From positions 1 through 5,115 of the forward strand of contig DAIEML010000166.1 in NCBI GenBank assembly GCA_027349615.1: 5,115 nucleotides of DNA, written 5' to 3'. A model generated the notes under the pieces. It saw nothing but the letters and a program-made list of their open reading frames with translations. It was not told where the DNA came from and did not search any database. The DNA comes from Ignavibacteriales bacterium. Its GTDB lineage: Bacteria; Bacteroidota; Ignavibacteria; Ignavibacteriales; Ignavibacteriaceae. Positions 1 through 5,115 of this stretch are shown piece by piece. The position numbers were made by a program, and so were the translations under genes. How positions within the stretch are numbered: position 1 is the first letter of the stretch; the number at the start of each line of letters is the position of its first letter.

Positions 1-1124
1 ATCTTTTTGATCCGGCTTACGGAAATATTAATCTAAAGCCGGAAAAAAGTAAAGGCTGGGATGCCGGCGTTGAACAATTTTTATTTAAGGATCAATTGGA
101 TTTTGGTGTAAATTATTTTGAAAATTCTTTTACCGATTTAAATTTTTACTACAATTTTGATTATACCGAAATAAATCAACCGCAGGATTCAATTTACATA
201 AAAACTGTTGATAAAAATAAAGCCTATGGAATTTCTTTAAGACAAGATTATTATCAAGACATTTTTGATTTTCAATTAATCGGAAATTATGAATCAGCAA
301 ATTTAAAATACTATTCGTTGGTTAATAACAATCTAGATTACATACCGGTTAATTATCAAAATCTTTCGGCTTCTATTATTGCATCGGTAAATATTCTTGA
401 CAGCAGTTTAGTGCCATCAGTTTTTTATAAATTCCAGCATGGTTCTGGTTTTGAAAATATTTCCACCGCAAATGGAACTAATAACGGATTTGGCGCTGAC
501 CTTTCATATAAATATTCCAACAGTTCAAAATTTTATATCGGTTTTTCGTTTTATAAAAACGGAGCGCAGACAAATTTTACACAAAGTTATGAAGCCGGAG
601 TTTCAGGTGCGTTTGAAAATGTTTTTGCCGATGTTAAAGTTTTTAAAAGAACAAATTATTTTCAGCCGCAAATTAATTTGCCGCAGCTATTTCAGTTATT
701 TTATCAAGATAAATACAGCAACGATTTAACAGGCATTGGAGCCAATTTAAATTTTTCATTCTGGAAATTTAATCTTGAAACTGAAACTTCATATTACGCC
801 TCAAACAGTTCTTCGGAATTGTTATTCTTATTTCCTAAGATAAAATTTACCGGTGCAATTTTTTATAAAAATATTTTATTCAGCGAAAATCTGAACCTAA
901 AAACCGGATTTGTTTTTGATTATACAGGGAAAAGAAGTTCTTCATTCGGAGATTTAAATGCAGTTTCAAAGTTAGATTTTACTGCTTCTGGCGAAATTCA
1001 AAAAGTAGCAATGGTATATTTTACGTGGGAAAATTTATTAGATAACACTTACTATATTATTCCATTTTATCCAATGCCGAGAAGAGGCATTCGCTTTGGA
1101 ATCGCTTGGGAGCTATTTAATTGA
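1..1124 (+). CDS. TonB-dependent receptor, C-terminal part (5' end outside window)
   Basis: This is the C-terminal 373 residues of an outer-membrane TonB-dependent receptor, a 22-strand barrel that imports siderophores, cobalamin or other scarce ligands using TonB energy. The frame is open from base 3 with no start codon, so the TTG at 96 is not a real start. Visible residues 8-25 contain the family signature NINLKPEKSKGWDAGVEQ, which normally sits in the barrel's middle third. The rest alternates aromatic and polar residues as in beta-strands. The last 40 residues hold the typical ending: ENLLDNTYY, then PMPRRGIRFGIAWELFN. The plug domain and TonB box lie upstream, outside the window. One oddity is that the chain ends in Phe-Asn, whereas most such barrels end in the aromatic residue of the assembly signal. 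The ligand cannot be told. The gene converges on the LytTR regulator gene with a 39-base gap, and I see no terminator hairpin in that gap. Confidence 0.9.
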   Translation, partial: LFDPAYGNINLKPEKSKGWDAGVEQFLFKDQLDFGVNYFENSFTDLNFYYNFDYTEINQPQDSIYIKTVDKNKAYGISLRQDYYQDIFDFQLIGNYESANLKYYSLVNNNLDYIPVNYQNLSASIIASVNILDSSLVPSVFYKFQHGSGFENISTANGTNNGFGADLSYKYSNSSKFYIGFSFYKNGAQTNFTQSYEAGVSGAFENVFADVKVFKRTNYFQPQINLPQLFQLFYQDKYSNDLTGIGANLNFSFWKFNLETETSYYASNSSSELLFLFPKIKFTGAIFYKNILFSENLNLKTGFVFDYTGKRSSSFGDLNAVSKLDFTASGEIQKVAMVYFTWENLLDNTYYIIPFYPMPRRGIRFGIAWELFN

Positions 1125-1163
1125 GCAATGTTCTTACACAAATTTTTGATCTTGAACTTAAAC

Positions 1164-1883
1164 TTACAAACTCAGCATCTCCTTAAATTTTATTGCTTGC
1201 CTTCTAGATACTTCAATTTTATTTCCGCCTTTTAACTTAACAAGCAGCCCGCCATTCAGCCATGGCTCGATGCTTTCAATCCATTTGAGATTTATTATAT
1301 GCTTTCTATTAGCTCTGAAAAATGTTTTCCCGTCAAGCCGTTCATCAAGATAATTTAGCGTACGAAGGATCAGCGGTTTATTCTCTTCAAAATACAACCG
1401 CACATAATTTCCTTCCGATTCGAAAAGCCGGACATTTGTAAGTTTAACAAACCAGCATCTATCGCCGTCCTTAACAAAAACTTGATCATTTTCTTTTAAT
1501 ACCGGAGATTCAAATCCTTGCAAAGATTCTTTTCGATTTCTTTCAATTAATTTTTTTACAGTATCTTCCAAACGTTTCGGTTCAATTGGTTTCAGTAAAT
1601 AATCCATTGCATTATATTCAAACGCCTTAAGAGCATACTCATCATAAGCAGTTGTAAAAATAACTGTAGGAACGCTGTCAAGTTCTTCTAAAAGTTCAAA
1701 TCCATTTTTCCCAGGCATTTGAATATCCAAAAAAATAAGATCCGGCGTCAATTCGGAAATTTTATTTATTGCATCATCAGCATTAACTGCTTCTCCGACG
1801 ATATTTATTTCTTTATAGGGTGCTAGCAGCCTGCGAAGTTCAACCCGTGCTAATCGTTCGTCGTCAATTATTAAAGCTTTCAT
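1164..1883 (-). CDS. LytTR-family response regulator (LytR/AlgR type)
   Basis: This is a 239-residue two-component response regulator in the cytoplasm that binds DNA when phosphorylated. Residues 1-115 are a receiver domain: acidic pocket D7-D8, phosphoacceptor D53 in LDIQMPG, switch residues T77/T78, and K98 in the LLKP motif, so all catalytic positions are present. Residues about 132-237 are a LytTR DNA-binding domain, with FESEGNYVRLYF, the conserved FFRANRKHIINLKWIESIEPW stretch (in two parts: FFRANRKHIIN, LKWIESIEPW) and a final strand ending in SRRQAIKFKEML. The length is normal for the family. The ATG start is well fixed by a GGAGGT ribosome site seven bases upstream, which lies inside the end of the kinase gene. 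The 20-base overlap with that gene points to translational coupling and makes the kinase its cognate partner. Its target genes are unknown; the family often controls its own operon or neighbouring membrane or transport genes. Confidence 0.95.
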   Translation of the reverse strand: MKALIIDDERLARVELRRLLAPYKEINIVGEAVNADDAINKISELTPDLIFLDIQMPGKNGFELLEELDSVPTVIFTTAYDEYALKAFEYNAMDYLLKPIEPKRLEDTVKKLIERNRKESLQGFESPVLKENDQVFVKDGDRCWFVKLTNVRLFESEGNYVRLYFEENKPLILRTLNYLDERLDGKTFFRANRKHIINLKWIESIEPWLNGGLLVKLKGGNKIEVSRRQAIKFKEMLSL

Positions 1884-3009
1884 TTTTTATACCTCCAGTT
1901 GGAATTACTAACTCTGCTAAAACTTCTTTTTCAGAATTATTCTTGATTGAAAATGATGCTGATTCTCCATAAAGTAAATGCAGCCTGTGTTTGGTATTGT
2001 TAATGCCGAAACCAGTCGCATTTAGCAAAGCCGAATCATTAATTTGTCCAGTGTTTCTAATTTTAATATGAAGGAACGAATCAACTACTTCTGATTTTAT
2101 ATTTATTTCGCCGCCCTCAGTCCTTTTAGATATTCCATGTTTAATCCCGTTTTCAACCAATGTTTGAATCATCATAGGCGGCACTTCTATGTTTGATGTC
2201 TTCTGGTCTACATCAATATTATATTTTAACCTTTCTTCAAAACGAATTGTTTCCAGCGCAAGATAATCAGAAACAGTTTGCATCTCTTCGGCAAATGGAA
2301 CGGTTTCGATCTTTTCCATCTTTAAGGAATATCTAAGAATATTTGAAAGCTTGGTAACCGCAGTCTGAGCGCTTTTAGGTTCAACTTCTATCAAAGCTCT
2401 GATGCTGTTTAATGCATTGAACATGAAGTGGGGATTGAGCTGGGATTTCAATGTCTTAAGTTCAAAATCTTTAACTGCCGCTTCCCAAATTAAAGATTCA
2501 ATTTGCACCTGCCTGTAATTCTCAAAATAATGAACTGAAAAATAAATTAGCGCCCACAGTAAAACAGTTGTACTTAATCTAAAGATGTCTGCGAAAACGA
2601 ATGCAATTTTAATATGCGATAAATGAACTTCGTGAACTCCTATATTCACCATGTAAAAGAGTATGAACATTATTGTTCCGGTGACAATGCTGCTAATTAT
2701 TACACGCGGAGTAATTTTTTTAAGCGGCAGGCTTAACCAACCGTTTTTCTTAACAATGCTTCGGAGGATGTGCGTTAAAAGAACACCAGAAAAACAGAGG
2801 TATAAAAAAACTACTGCCCTTTCAAATGAGAAAGATTCAAAAGCCGCACTTACTATTATATTTGCTGCTGCATAAATTGACCAGCCTGTTAACTGGCTGA
2901 TCCAATAAATTTTTCTTCTGTTCATCCGGTTGTTATACTCGGTCAATCCAATTTTATTGGGAATGCTTTGTGAAAATTCTACTTTATTCAAATAATAATT
3001 ATTCTTCAT
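1864..3009 (-). CDS. LytS-type sensor histidine kinase (His_kinase/HATPase_c)
   Basis: This is an inner-membrane sensor kinase that autophosphorylates on histidine and passes the phosphate to the overlapping LytTR regulator. It has 381 residues from the ATG at 3009. Four hydrophobic segments, about residues 37-57, 64-83, 102-122 and 136-160, form a membrane sensor with no obvious extracytoplasmic domain. A short linker helix follows, then the PF06580 phosphoacceptor motif LKSQLNPHFMFNALNS with H194. The ATP-binding domain shows the N-box LVENGIKHG (N287) and a glycine box GFGINN (333-338) followed by HRLHLLYG. The classic D-x-G box is diverged to IRNTGQ, as is common in this subfamily. The start is uncertain: Met29 (codon 2923-2925) opens the usual short N-terminus, MNRRKIYWISQLTGW, and residues 1-28 are polar and unlike the family. 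Neither start has a clear ribosome site. The signal sensed is unknown. Confidence 0.94.
   Translation of the reverse strand: MKNNYYLNKVEFSQSIPNKIGLTEYNNRMNRRKIYWISQLTGWSIYAAANIIVSAAFESFSFERAVVFLYLCFSGVLLTHILRSIVKKNGWLSLPLKKITPRVIISSIVTGTIMFILFYMVNIGVHEVHLSHIKIAFVFADIFRLSTTVLLWALIYFSVHYFENYRQVQIESLIWEAAVKDFELKTLKSQLNPHFMFNALNSIRALIEVEPKSAQTAVTKLSNILRYSLKMEKIETVPFAEEMQTVSDYLALETIRFEERLKYNIDVDQKTSNIEVPPMMIQTLVENGIKHGISKRTEGGEINIKSEVVDSFLHIKIRNTGQINDSALLNATGFGINNTKHRLHLLYGESASFSIKNNSEKEVLAELVIPTGGIKNESFNN
1891..1896 (-). promoter_or_regulatory. Shine-Dalgarno site of the response regulator gene
   Basis: On the minus strand the bases read GGAGGT, a near-perfect anti-16S match, seven bases before the regulator's ATG at 1883. 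The site sits within the coding end of the kinase, where it encodes part of the Thr-Gly-Gly-Ile tail. It fixes the regulator's start and suggests that ribosomes finishing the kinase reinitiate here. Confidence 0.8.
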
Positions 3010-3039
3010 TAAATATAAGCGTATCTAGTCTAAAAGAAA

Positions 3040-3069
3040 ATCATAATTTCAAAATATCTAACAAAACAA
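3040..3069 (-). promoter_or_regulatory. Candidate promoter for the kinase-regulator operon
   Basis: On the minus strand, TTGTTT (3069-3064) and TATGAT (3045-3040) are separated by 18 bases. The second box matches the sigma-70 -10 consensus at five of six positions, while the first matches the -35 consensus only weakly. Transcription would begin near 3033, about 24 bases before the ATG at 3009 and about 108 bases before the alternative ATG at 2925. Such matches arise often by chance in AT-rich DNA. Confidence 0.25.
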
Positions 3070-3249
3070 TTCTGACTTATAATTCACTATTTTAATTTTA
3101 TACAAACGTTCTAAAGAACCAAAGTCTATTCTTCAAGAAATATTTTTAGTTCGACAATAAAATTAATCCAATGCTTAAGTGAAGGTCCTATTTTTATTAT
3201 CAAAGGCTTTTATCAAGGATAAGCGGAAATTTGTTTATTGATCTTTTTC

Positions 3250-3280
3250 ATTGAAGATTATTTACAGTTAATTATATTTG
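3250..3280 (+). promoter_or_regulatory. Candidate promoter for the lipocalin gene
   Basis: TATATTTG at 3273-3280 fits the Bacteroidota -7 element TAnnTTTG exactly, and ATTG at 3250-3253, 19 bases upstream, resembles the paired -33 TTTG element. The same bases also read as a sigma-70 pair: TTGAAG (3251-3256), a 16-base spacer, and TATATT (3273-3278). Transcription would start near 3285, giving a leader of about 25 bases to the ATG at 3310. This position supports the ATG over the upstream in-frame TTG at 3238. Confidence 0.4.
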
Positions 3281-3309
3281 AACATCAAAATCCAAAACGG
3301 GTAAGTTTT

Positions 3310-3864
3310 ATGAAACGTTTAATCATATCAATTTTAATAATTTTATTCGCGATAATAATTATGAATAATGAAATTTTTGCTCAGAATAAAAATGAACAAG
3401 AGCCGACAACTGTTAGTTCGGTAGATTTAAATAAATATGTCGGTCTTTGGTACGAAATTGCAAAAATCCCAAATAGCTTCCAGAGTAAATGTGCCCGCAA
3501 TACTACTGCTGCATATAAATTAAGAGATGACGGAAAAATTGATGTAATAAATCGCTGCATTGAAAAAGACGGAAGTGTCAACGAAGCAAAAGGAATTGCA
3601 AAAGTTGTCGATACTAAAACTAATTCAAAGCTGGAAGTTAGCTTTGTTAGAATTTTAGGAATTTCATTATTCTGGGGAGATTATTGGATTATTGGACTTG
3701 ATAAAGATTATAAATACGCAATTGTCGGAACTCCTTCACGAAAATACGGCTGGATTTTAAGTAGAACTCCAAAACTTTCTGAAGAAAAGATGAAAGCAGC
3801 TTTTGAAATTCTAAAAAACCAGGGTTACAATCCGAATGATTTTGAAATGACAGTACAAAATTAA
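3310..3864 (+). CDS. Blc-type bacterial lipocalin, secreted
   Basis: This is a 184-residue lipocalin, a small beta-barrel that binds lipids or other hydrophobic ligands in the cell envelope. The ATG at 3310 is chosen because it starts a clear signal peptide: MKR, a long hydrophobic core, and a likely cleavage after IFA (residue 24). The in-frame TTG at 3238 would bury it. The mature protein shows the lipocalin first motif NKYVGLWYEIA (G45, W47) after a short linker. It then has YKLRDDGKIDVINRC, a central GDYWIIGLD, and the C-terminal YAIVGTPSRKYGWILSRTP, all close to the Blc/apolipoprotein-D-like bacterial group. C61 and C83 sit where many bacterial members have a cysteine pair and may form a disulfide. 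Escherichia coli Blc is an outer-membrane lipoprotein, but this protein has no lipobox cysteine, so a soluble periplasmic or exported form is inferred. It is divergent from the kinase operon and probably transcribed alone. I see no good ribosome site. Confidence 0.93.
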   Translation: MKRLIISILIILFAIIIMNNEIFAQNKNEQEPTTVSSVDLNKYVGLWYEIAKIPNSFQSKCARNTTAAYKLRDDGKIDVINRCIEKDGSVNEAKGIAKVVDTKTNSKLEVSFVRILGISLFWGDYWIIGLDKDYKYAIVGTPSRKYGWILSRTPKLSEEKMKAAFEILKNQGYNPNDFEMTVQN

Positions 3865-3896
3865 AAAGAGAGCACAGCTTACGCCGCACTCTCTTT
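3863..3896 (-). terminator. Intrinsic terminator of the outer-membrane barrel gene
   Basis: Read on the minus strand, a 14-base-pair stem forms between 3896-3883 and 3878-3865, closed by a GUAA tetraloop (GNRA type) at 3882-3879, and followed at once by a U-tract (UUUUU, then AAUUUU to 3857). Three inner pairs are G-U in this direction. On the plus strand they become A-C mismatches and no U-run follows, so the element is directional. It lies 29 bases past the barrel gene's stop codon, and its U-tract overlaps the lipocalin stop codon at 3862-3864. Confidence 0.8.
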
Positions 3897-3902
3897 AGGG
3901 AT

Positions 3903-3920
3903 CAACAACAACAACAACAA
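3903..3920. repeat. CAA trinucleotide repeat, six copies
   Basis: Six perfect CAA units (TTG on the minus strand) lie between the barrel gene's stop codon at 3926-3928 and its terminator at 3896. The repeat is in untranslated sequence for both flanking genes, so a change in copy number would not shift a reading frame. It would only alter the length of the barrel mRNA tail. Confidence 0.85.
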
Positions 3921-3925
3921 TTTAA

Positions 3926-4426
3926 TTAAGGATAAAATCTTAATCCAAGAGCCGCATCCACTGCAGAACCAAAATCAGGTGATAATCCTACCAATAATCC
4001 GGCTTCAAAAAATATTTCTAATGGAGTATTTCTTGGGACAACATTTACGCCGAAAACTCCTCTTACTCCTAAACCAGCACCGCCAGATCTTACATAAAAT
4101 CCATTATTATCGCTGTAAAAAAAACCGTGGCTGGTTCCAAATCCGATTGCGGCTCCAGGTCCGGCATACAATTTAGCAATGGATGAATGGAATGCATCGA
4201 AGTGCCATAAATAATCAACATTTAACCTTGGGCTTCCGAAGTATGAAGAACCCAAATCAAAAACAAAAGCATTTTCTCTATTCGTCCAAAGCTTTAGTGT
4301 TGCGCCTGTCGGATCTCCAATCATTATTCCGAACCCAAACTGCCTGCCTTGAGGAGATTGTGCAAAAACTTTTTGAGTAATTCCTAAAAAGAAAACTAGA
4401 ATTACAATTACGAATATCCTTCTCAT
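3926..4426 (-). CDS. Small outer-membrane beta-barrel protein, BAPKO_0422/DUF3996-like
   Basis: This is a 166-residue exported protein predicted to form a small outer-membrane barrel of unknown function. It starts MRR with a long hydrophobic core and a likely signal-peptide cleavage after VFA (residue 22). The mature part opens with FGFGIMIGDPTGATLKLW, the hallmark start of the BAPKO_0422 family. It continues with alternating strands rich in Gly, Phe and Tyr, including NVDYLWHFD, KLYAGPGAAIGFG, GLGVRGVFGVN and PLEIFFEAGLLVGLSP, and ends ALGLRFYP. The length is typical for an eight-strand barrel. The ATG is supported by an AAGGAG ribosome site at 4439-4434 with a seven-base spacer. It follows the DinB gene on the same strand after 164 bases and ends at its own strong terminator. 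The family call comes from recall of the motif. A generic OmpW/OmpA-like porin fold is the alternative. Confidence 0.82.
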   Translation of the reverse strand: MRRIFVIVILVFFLGITQKVFAQSPQGRQFGFGIMIGDPTGATLKLWTNRENAFVFDLGSSYFGSPRLNVDYLWHFDAFHSSIAKLYAGPGAAIGFGTSHGFFYSDNNGFYVRSGGAGLGVRGVFGVNVVPRNTPLEIFFEAGLLVGLSPDFGSAVDAALGLRFYP

Positions 4427-4448
4427 GGGATTGCTCCTTATAAGTTAT

Positions 4449-4477
4449 AAAATAATTTTATTTCTACAATCCCTCAA
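4449..4477 (-). promoter_or_regulatory. Weak candidate promoter for the barrel gene
   Basis: On the minus strand, TTGAGG (4477-4472), a 17-base spacer and TATTTT (4454-4449) each match the sigma-70 boxes at four of six positions. Transcription would start near 4442, just ahead of the ribosome site at 4439-4434, leaving a very short leader. The gene could instead be read from the DinB promoter, since no clear terminator lies between them. Confidence 0.2.
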
Positions 4478-4590
4478 ACAAAACATTACTAAAATGCAGA
4501 TAATCTTTTAACAATGATTTAATTTCGGTCACAAAATCAAAATTAAAAATTATTACTGCTATTTTAGGAAACGAAATAATTTGTTGGAAA

Positions 4591-5091
4591 TTATTTTTGT
4601 GGCTTCATTCCCATTGATTCCCACTCTTCTTTTGCCGGGCCATAAACTCCGGGAACTTTTAATCCTGCCTGTCTCATTAAAACTGTCATCTGAGCGCGAT
4701 GATGAATTTGATGGCGAACCAGCACTTCCAATACAAATCCTTTTTTCCAATTCTGCCCGTACATATTAACTTCATCTGGCAGAGATTCATCAGTCCAATT
4801 TGCAGCAACAACTTCTAATAACTGCTTTGAGTCTCTTTTATATTGTTCTGCAATTACTTTTGCACTGGCAGGCACTTCAGAATTCCCATCTATTTCTTTT
4901 ACAGGAAGTCCGGCGTGCGATGGCATTTCGCCCAATGAAATAGTAATATGCCATGCAAGTCTTCCAAGAGATCTGCCGCCTTCATTTACTTTTTGATTTA
5001 ATGATTCATCGGTAAGGCTATTCAATATTTTTATAGTTGCTTCCGATTCAGATTTCCAGTCGTTCTTAAAATCAGAAATTTTGTAATACAT
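4591..5091 (-). CDS. DinB-family putative metal-binding protein
   Basis: This is a 166-residue cytoplasmic protein of the DinB/YfiT-like four-helix-bundle superfamily, whose members bind a divalent metal through three histidines. Some act as thiol-dependent transferases, and many have no known role. H48 in GRLAWHI is the first expected ligand, and H127 and H131 in VRHQIHHRAQM give the H-x3-H pair on the later helix, so the full metal site appears intact. The protein has no signal peptide or membrane segment, and its length is usual for the family. The C-terminus (LKVPGVYGPAKEEW) also matches members I recall. The start MYYKISDF is backed by GAGGT at 5100-5096, four bases before the ATG. The substrate cannot be inferred from the sequence or neighbours. 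It precedes the barrel gene on the same strand, but the 164-base gap and unrelated products argue against a tight functional operon. Confidence 0.88.
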   Translation of the reverse strand: MYYKISDFKNDWKSESEATIKILNSLTDESLNQKVNEGGRSLGRLAWHITISLGEMPSHAGLPVKEIDGNSEVPASAKVIAEQYKRDSKQLLEVVAANWTDESLPDEVNMYGQNWKKGFVLEVLVRHQIHHRAQMTVLMRQAGLKVPGVYGPAKEEWESMGMKPQK

Positions 5092-5115
5092 AATAACCTC
5101 ACATTAATTTATTTA

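Larger units (their letters stand above)
3010..3309. other. Divergent intergenic spacer between kinase and lipocalin genes
   Basis: This 300-base, very AT-rich spacer separates two divergently transcribed genes and should hold the promoters for both. I see one reasonable promoter candidate in each direction, annotated separately, and a short direct repeat, TTATCAAAGG at 3197-3206 and TTATCAAGG at 3210-3218, with a 13-base period. The plus-strand reading frame can be extended in frame back to a TTG at 3238, but that extension has no signal-peptide logic and I treat it as untranslated. I see no tRNA, riboswitch fold, strong hairpin or small gene here. Confidence 0.7.

Noticed and set aside
439..729. 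Open frame of 96 codons inside the receptor gene
   Set aside because: It lies in another frame of a clear TonB-dependent receptor and its translation resembles no protein family I know. The same holds for the short frames antisense to the kinase, lipocalin, barrel and DinB genes.
1125..1163. Bidirectional terminator between the receptor and regulator genes
   Set aside because: No inverted repeat followed by a T-run on either strand in the 39-base gap.
3264..3272. ACAGTTAAT, a match to the VirR/AgrA-type LytTR half-site, and AACGTTTGT on the minus strand at 3113-3105
   Set aside because: Each occurs singly. The expected second half-site one to two helical turns away is absent, and single matches to this loose pattern are expected by chance in AT-rich DNA.
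3238..3309. In-frame TTG start extending the lipocalin by 24 residues
   Set aside because: It would place a non-signal stretch before a good signal peptide, and the best promoter candidate lies inside it. The ATG at 3310 is preferred.
4427..4590. Possible small gene or RNA between the barrel and DinB genes
   Set aside because: No frame of useful length with a ribosome site, and no GC-rich fold. Only a weak promoter candidate is visible.
1..5115. A novel defence, mobile or biosynthetic system
   Set aside because: All six genes fit known families in ordinary form. There are no nucleases, transposases, integrases, repeat arrays or clustered biosynthetic enzymes.

Overview
The window is AT-rich DNA carrying six protein genes. 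None of them is a transposon, phage, CRISPR or RNA gene. The organism looks like a Gram-negative, double-membrane bacterium of the Bacteroidota/Chlorobiota/Ignavibacteria assemblage. Evidence for this is a TonB-dependent receptor, a small outer-membrane barrel of the BAPKO_0422 (DUF3996) type, a LytS/LytR-type two-component pair, and a promoter-like site resembling the Bacteroidota TAnnTTTG element. Three genes have clear Shine-Dalgarno sequences, which most classical Bacteroidota lack, so an early-branching lineage such as Ignavibacteria is my best guess. This is inference and was not tested by a search.

Layout. Positions 1-1124 (+) hold the 3' end of a TonB-dependent receptor gene whose start lies outside the window. 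Facing it across a 39-base convergent gap is a two-gene operon on the minus strand: a membrane histidine kinase (3009 to 1864) followed by a LytTR response regulator (1883 to 1164), overlapping by 20 bases. A 300-base divergent spacer (3010-3309) separates the kinase from a plus-strand gene for a secreted Blc-type lipocalin (3310-3864). Facing the lipocalin gene is a small outer-membrane beta-barrel gene on the minus strand (4426 to 3926), with a strong intrinsic terminator at 3896-3863 whose U-tract runs into the lipocalin stop codon. Upstream of the barrel gene is a DinB-family metalloprotein gene, also on the minus strand (5091 to 4591).

How they may work together. Four products act at or in the envelope: TonB-dependent uptake, signal sensing in the inner membrane, a periplasmic lipid-binding protein, and a small outer-membrane barrel. 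The kinase and regulator form one signalling pathway. Nothing in the sequence ties the other genes to that pathway or to each other. I find no evidence for a novel multi-gene system; the more interesting points are in gene boundaries, transcript ends and translation starts.
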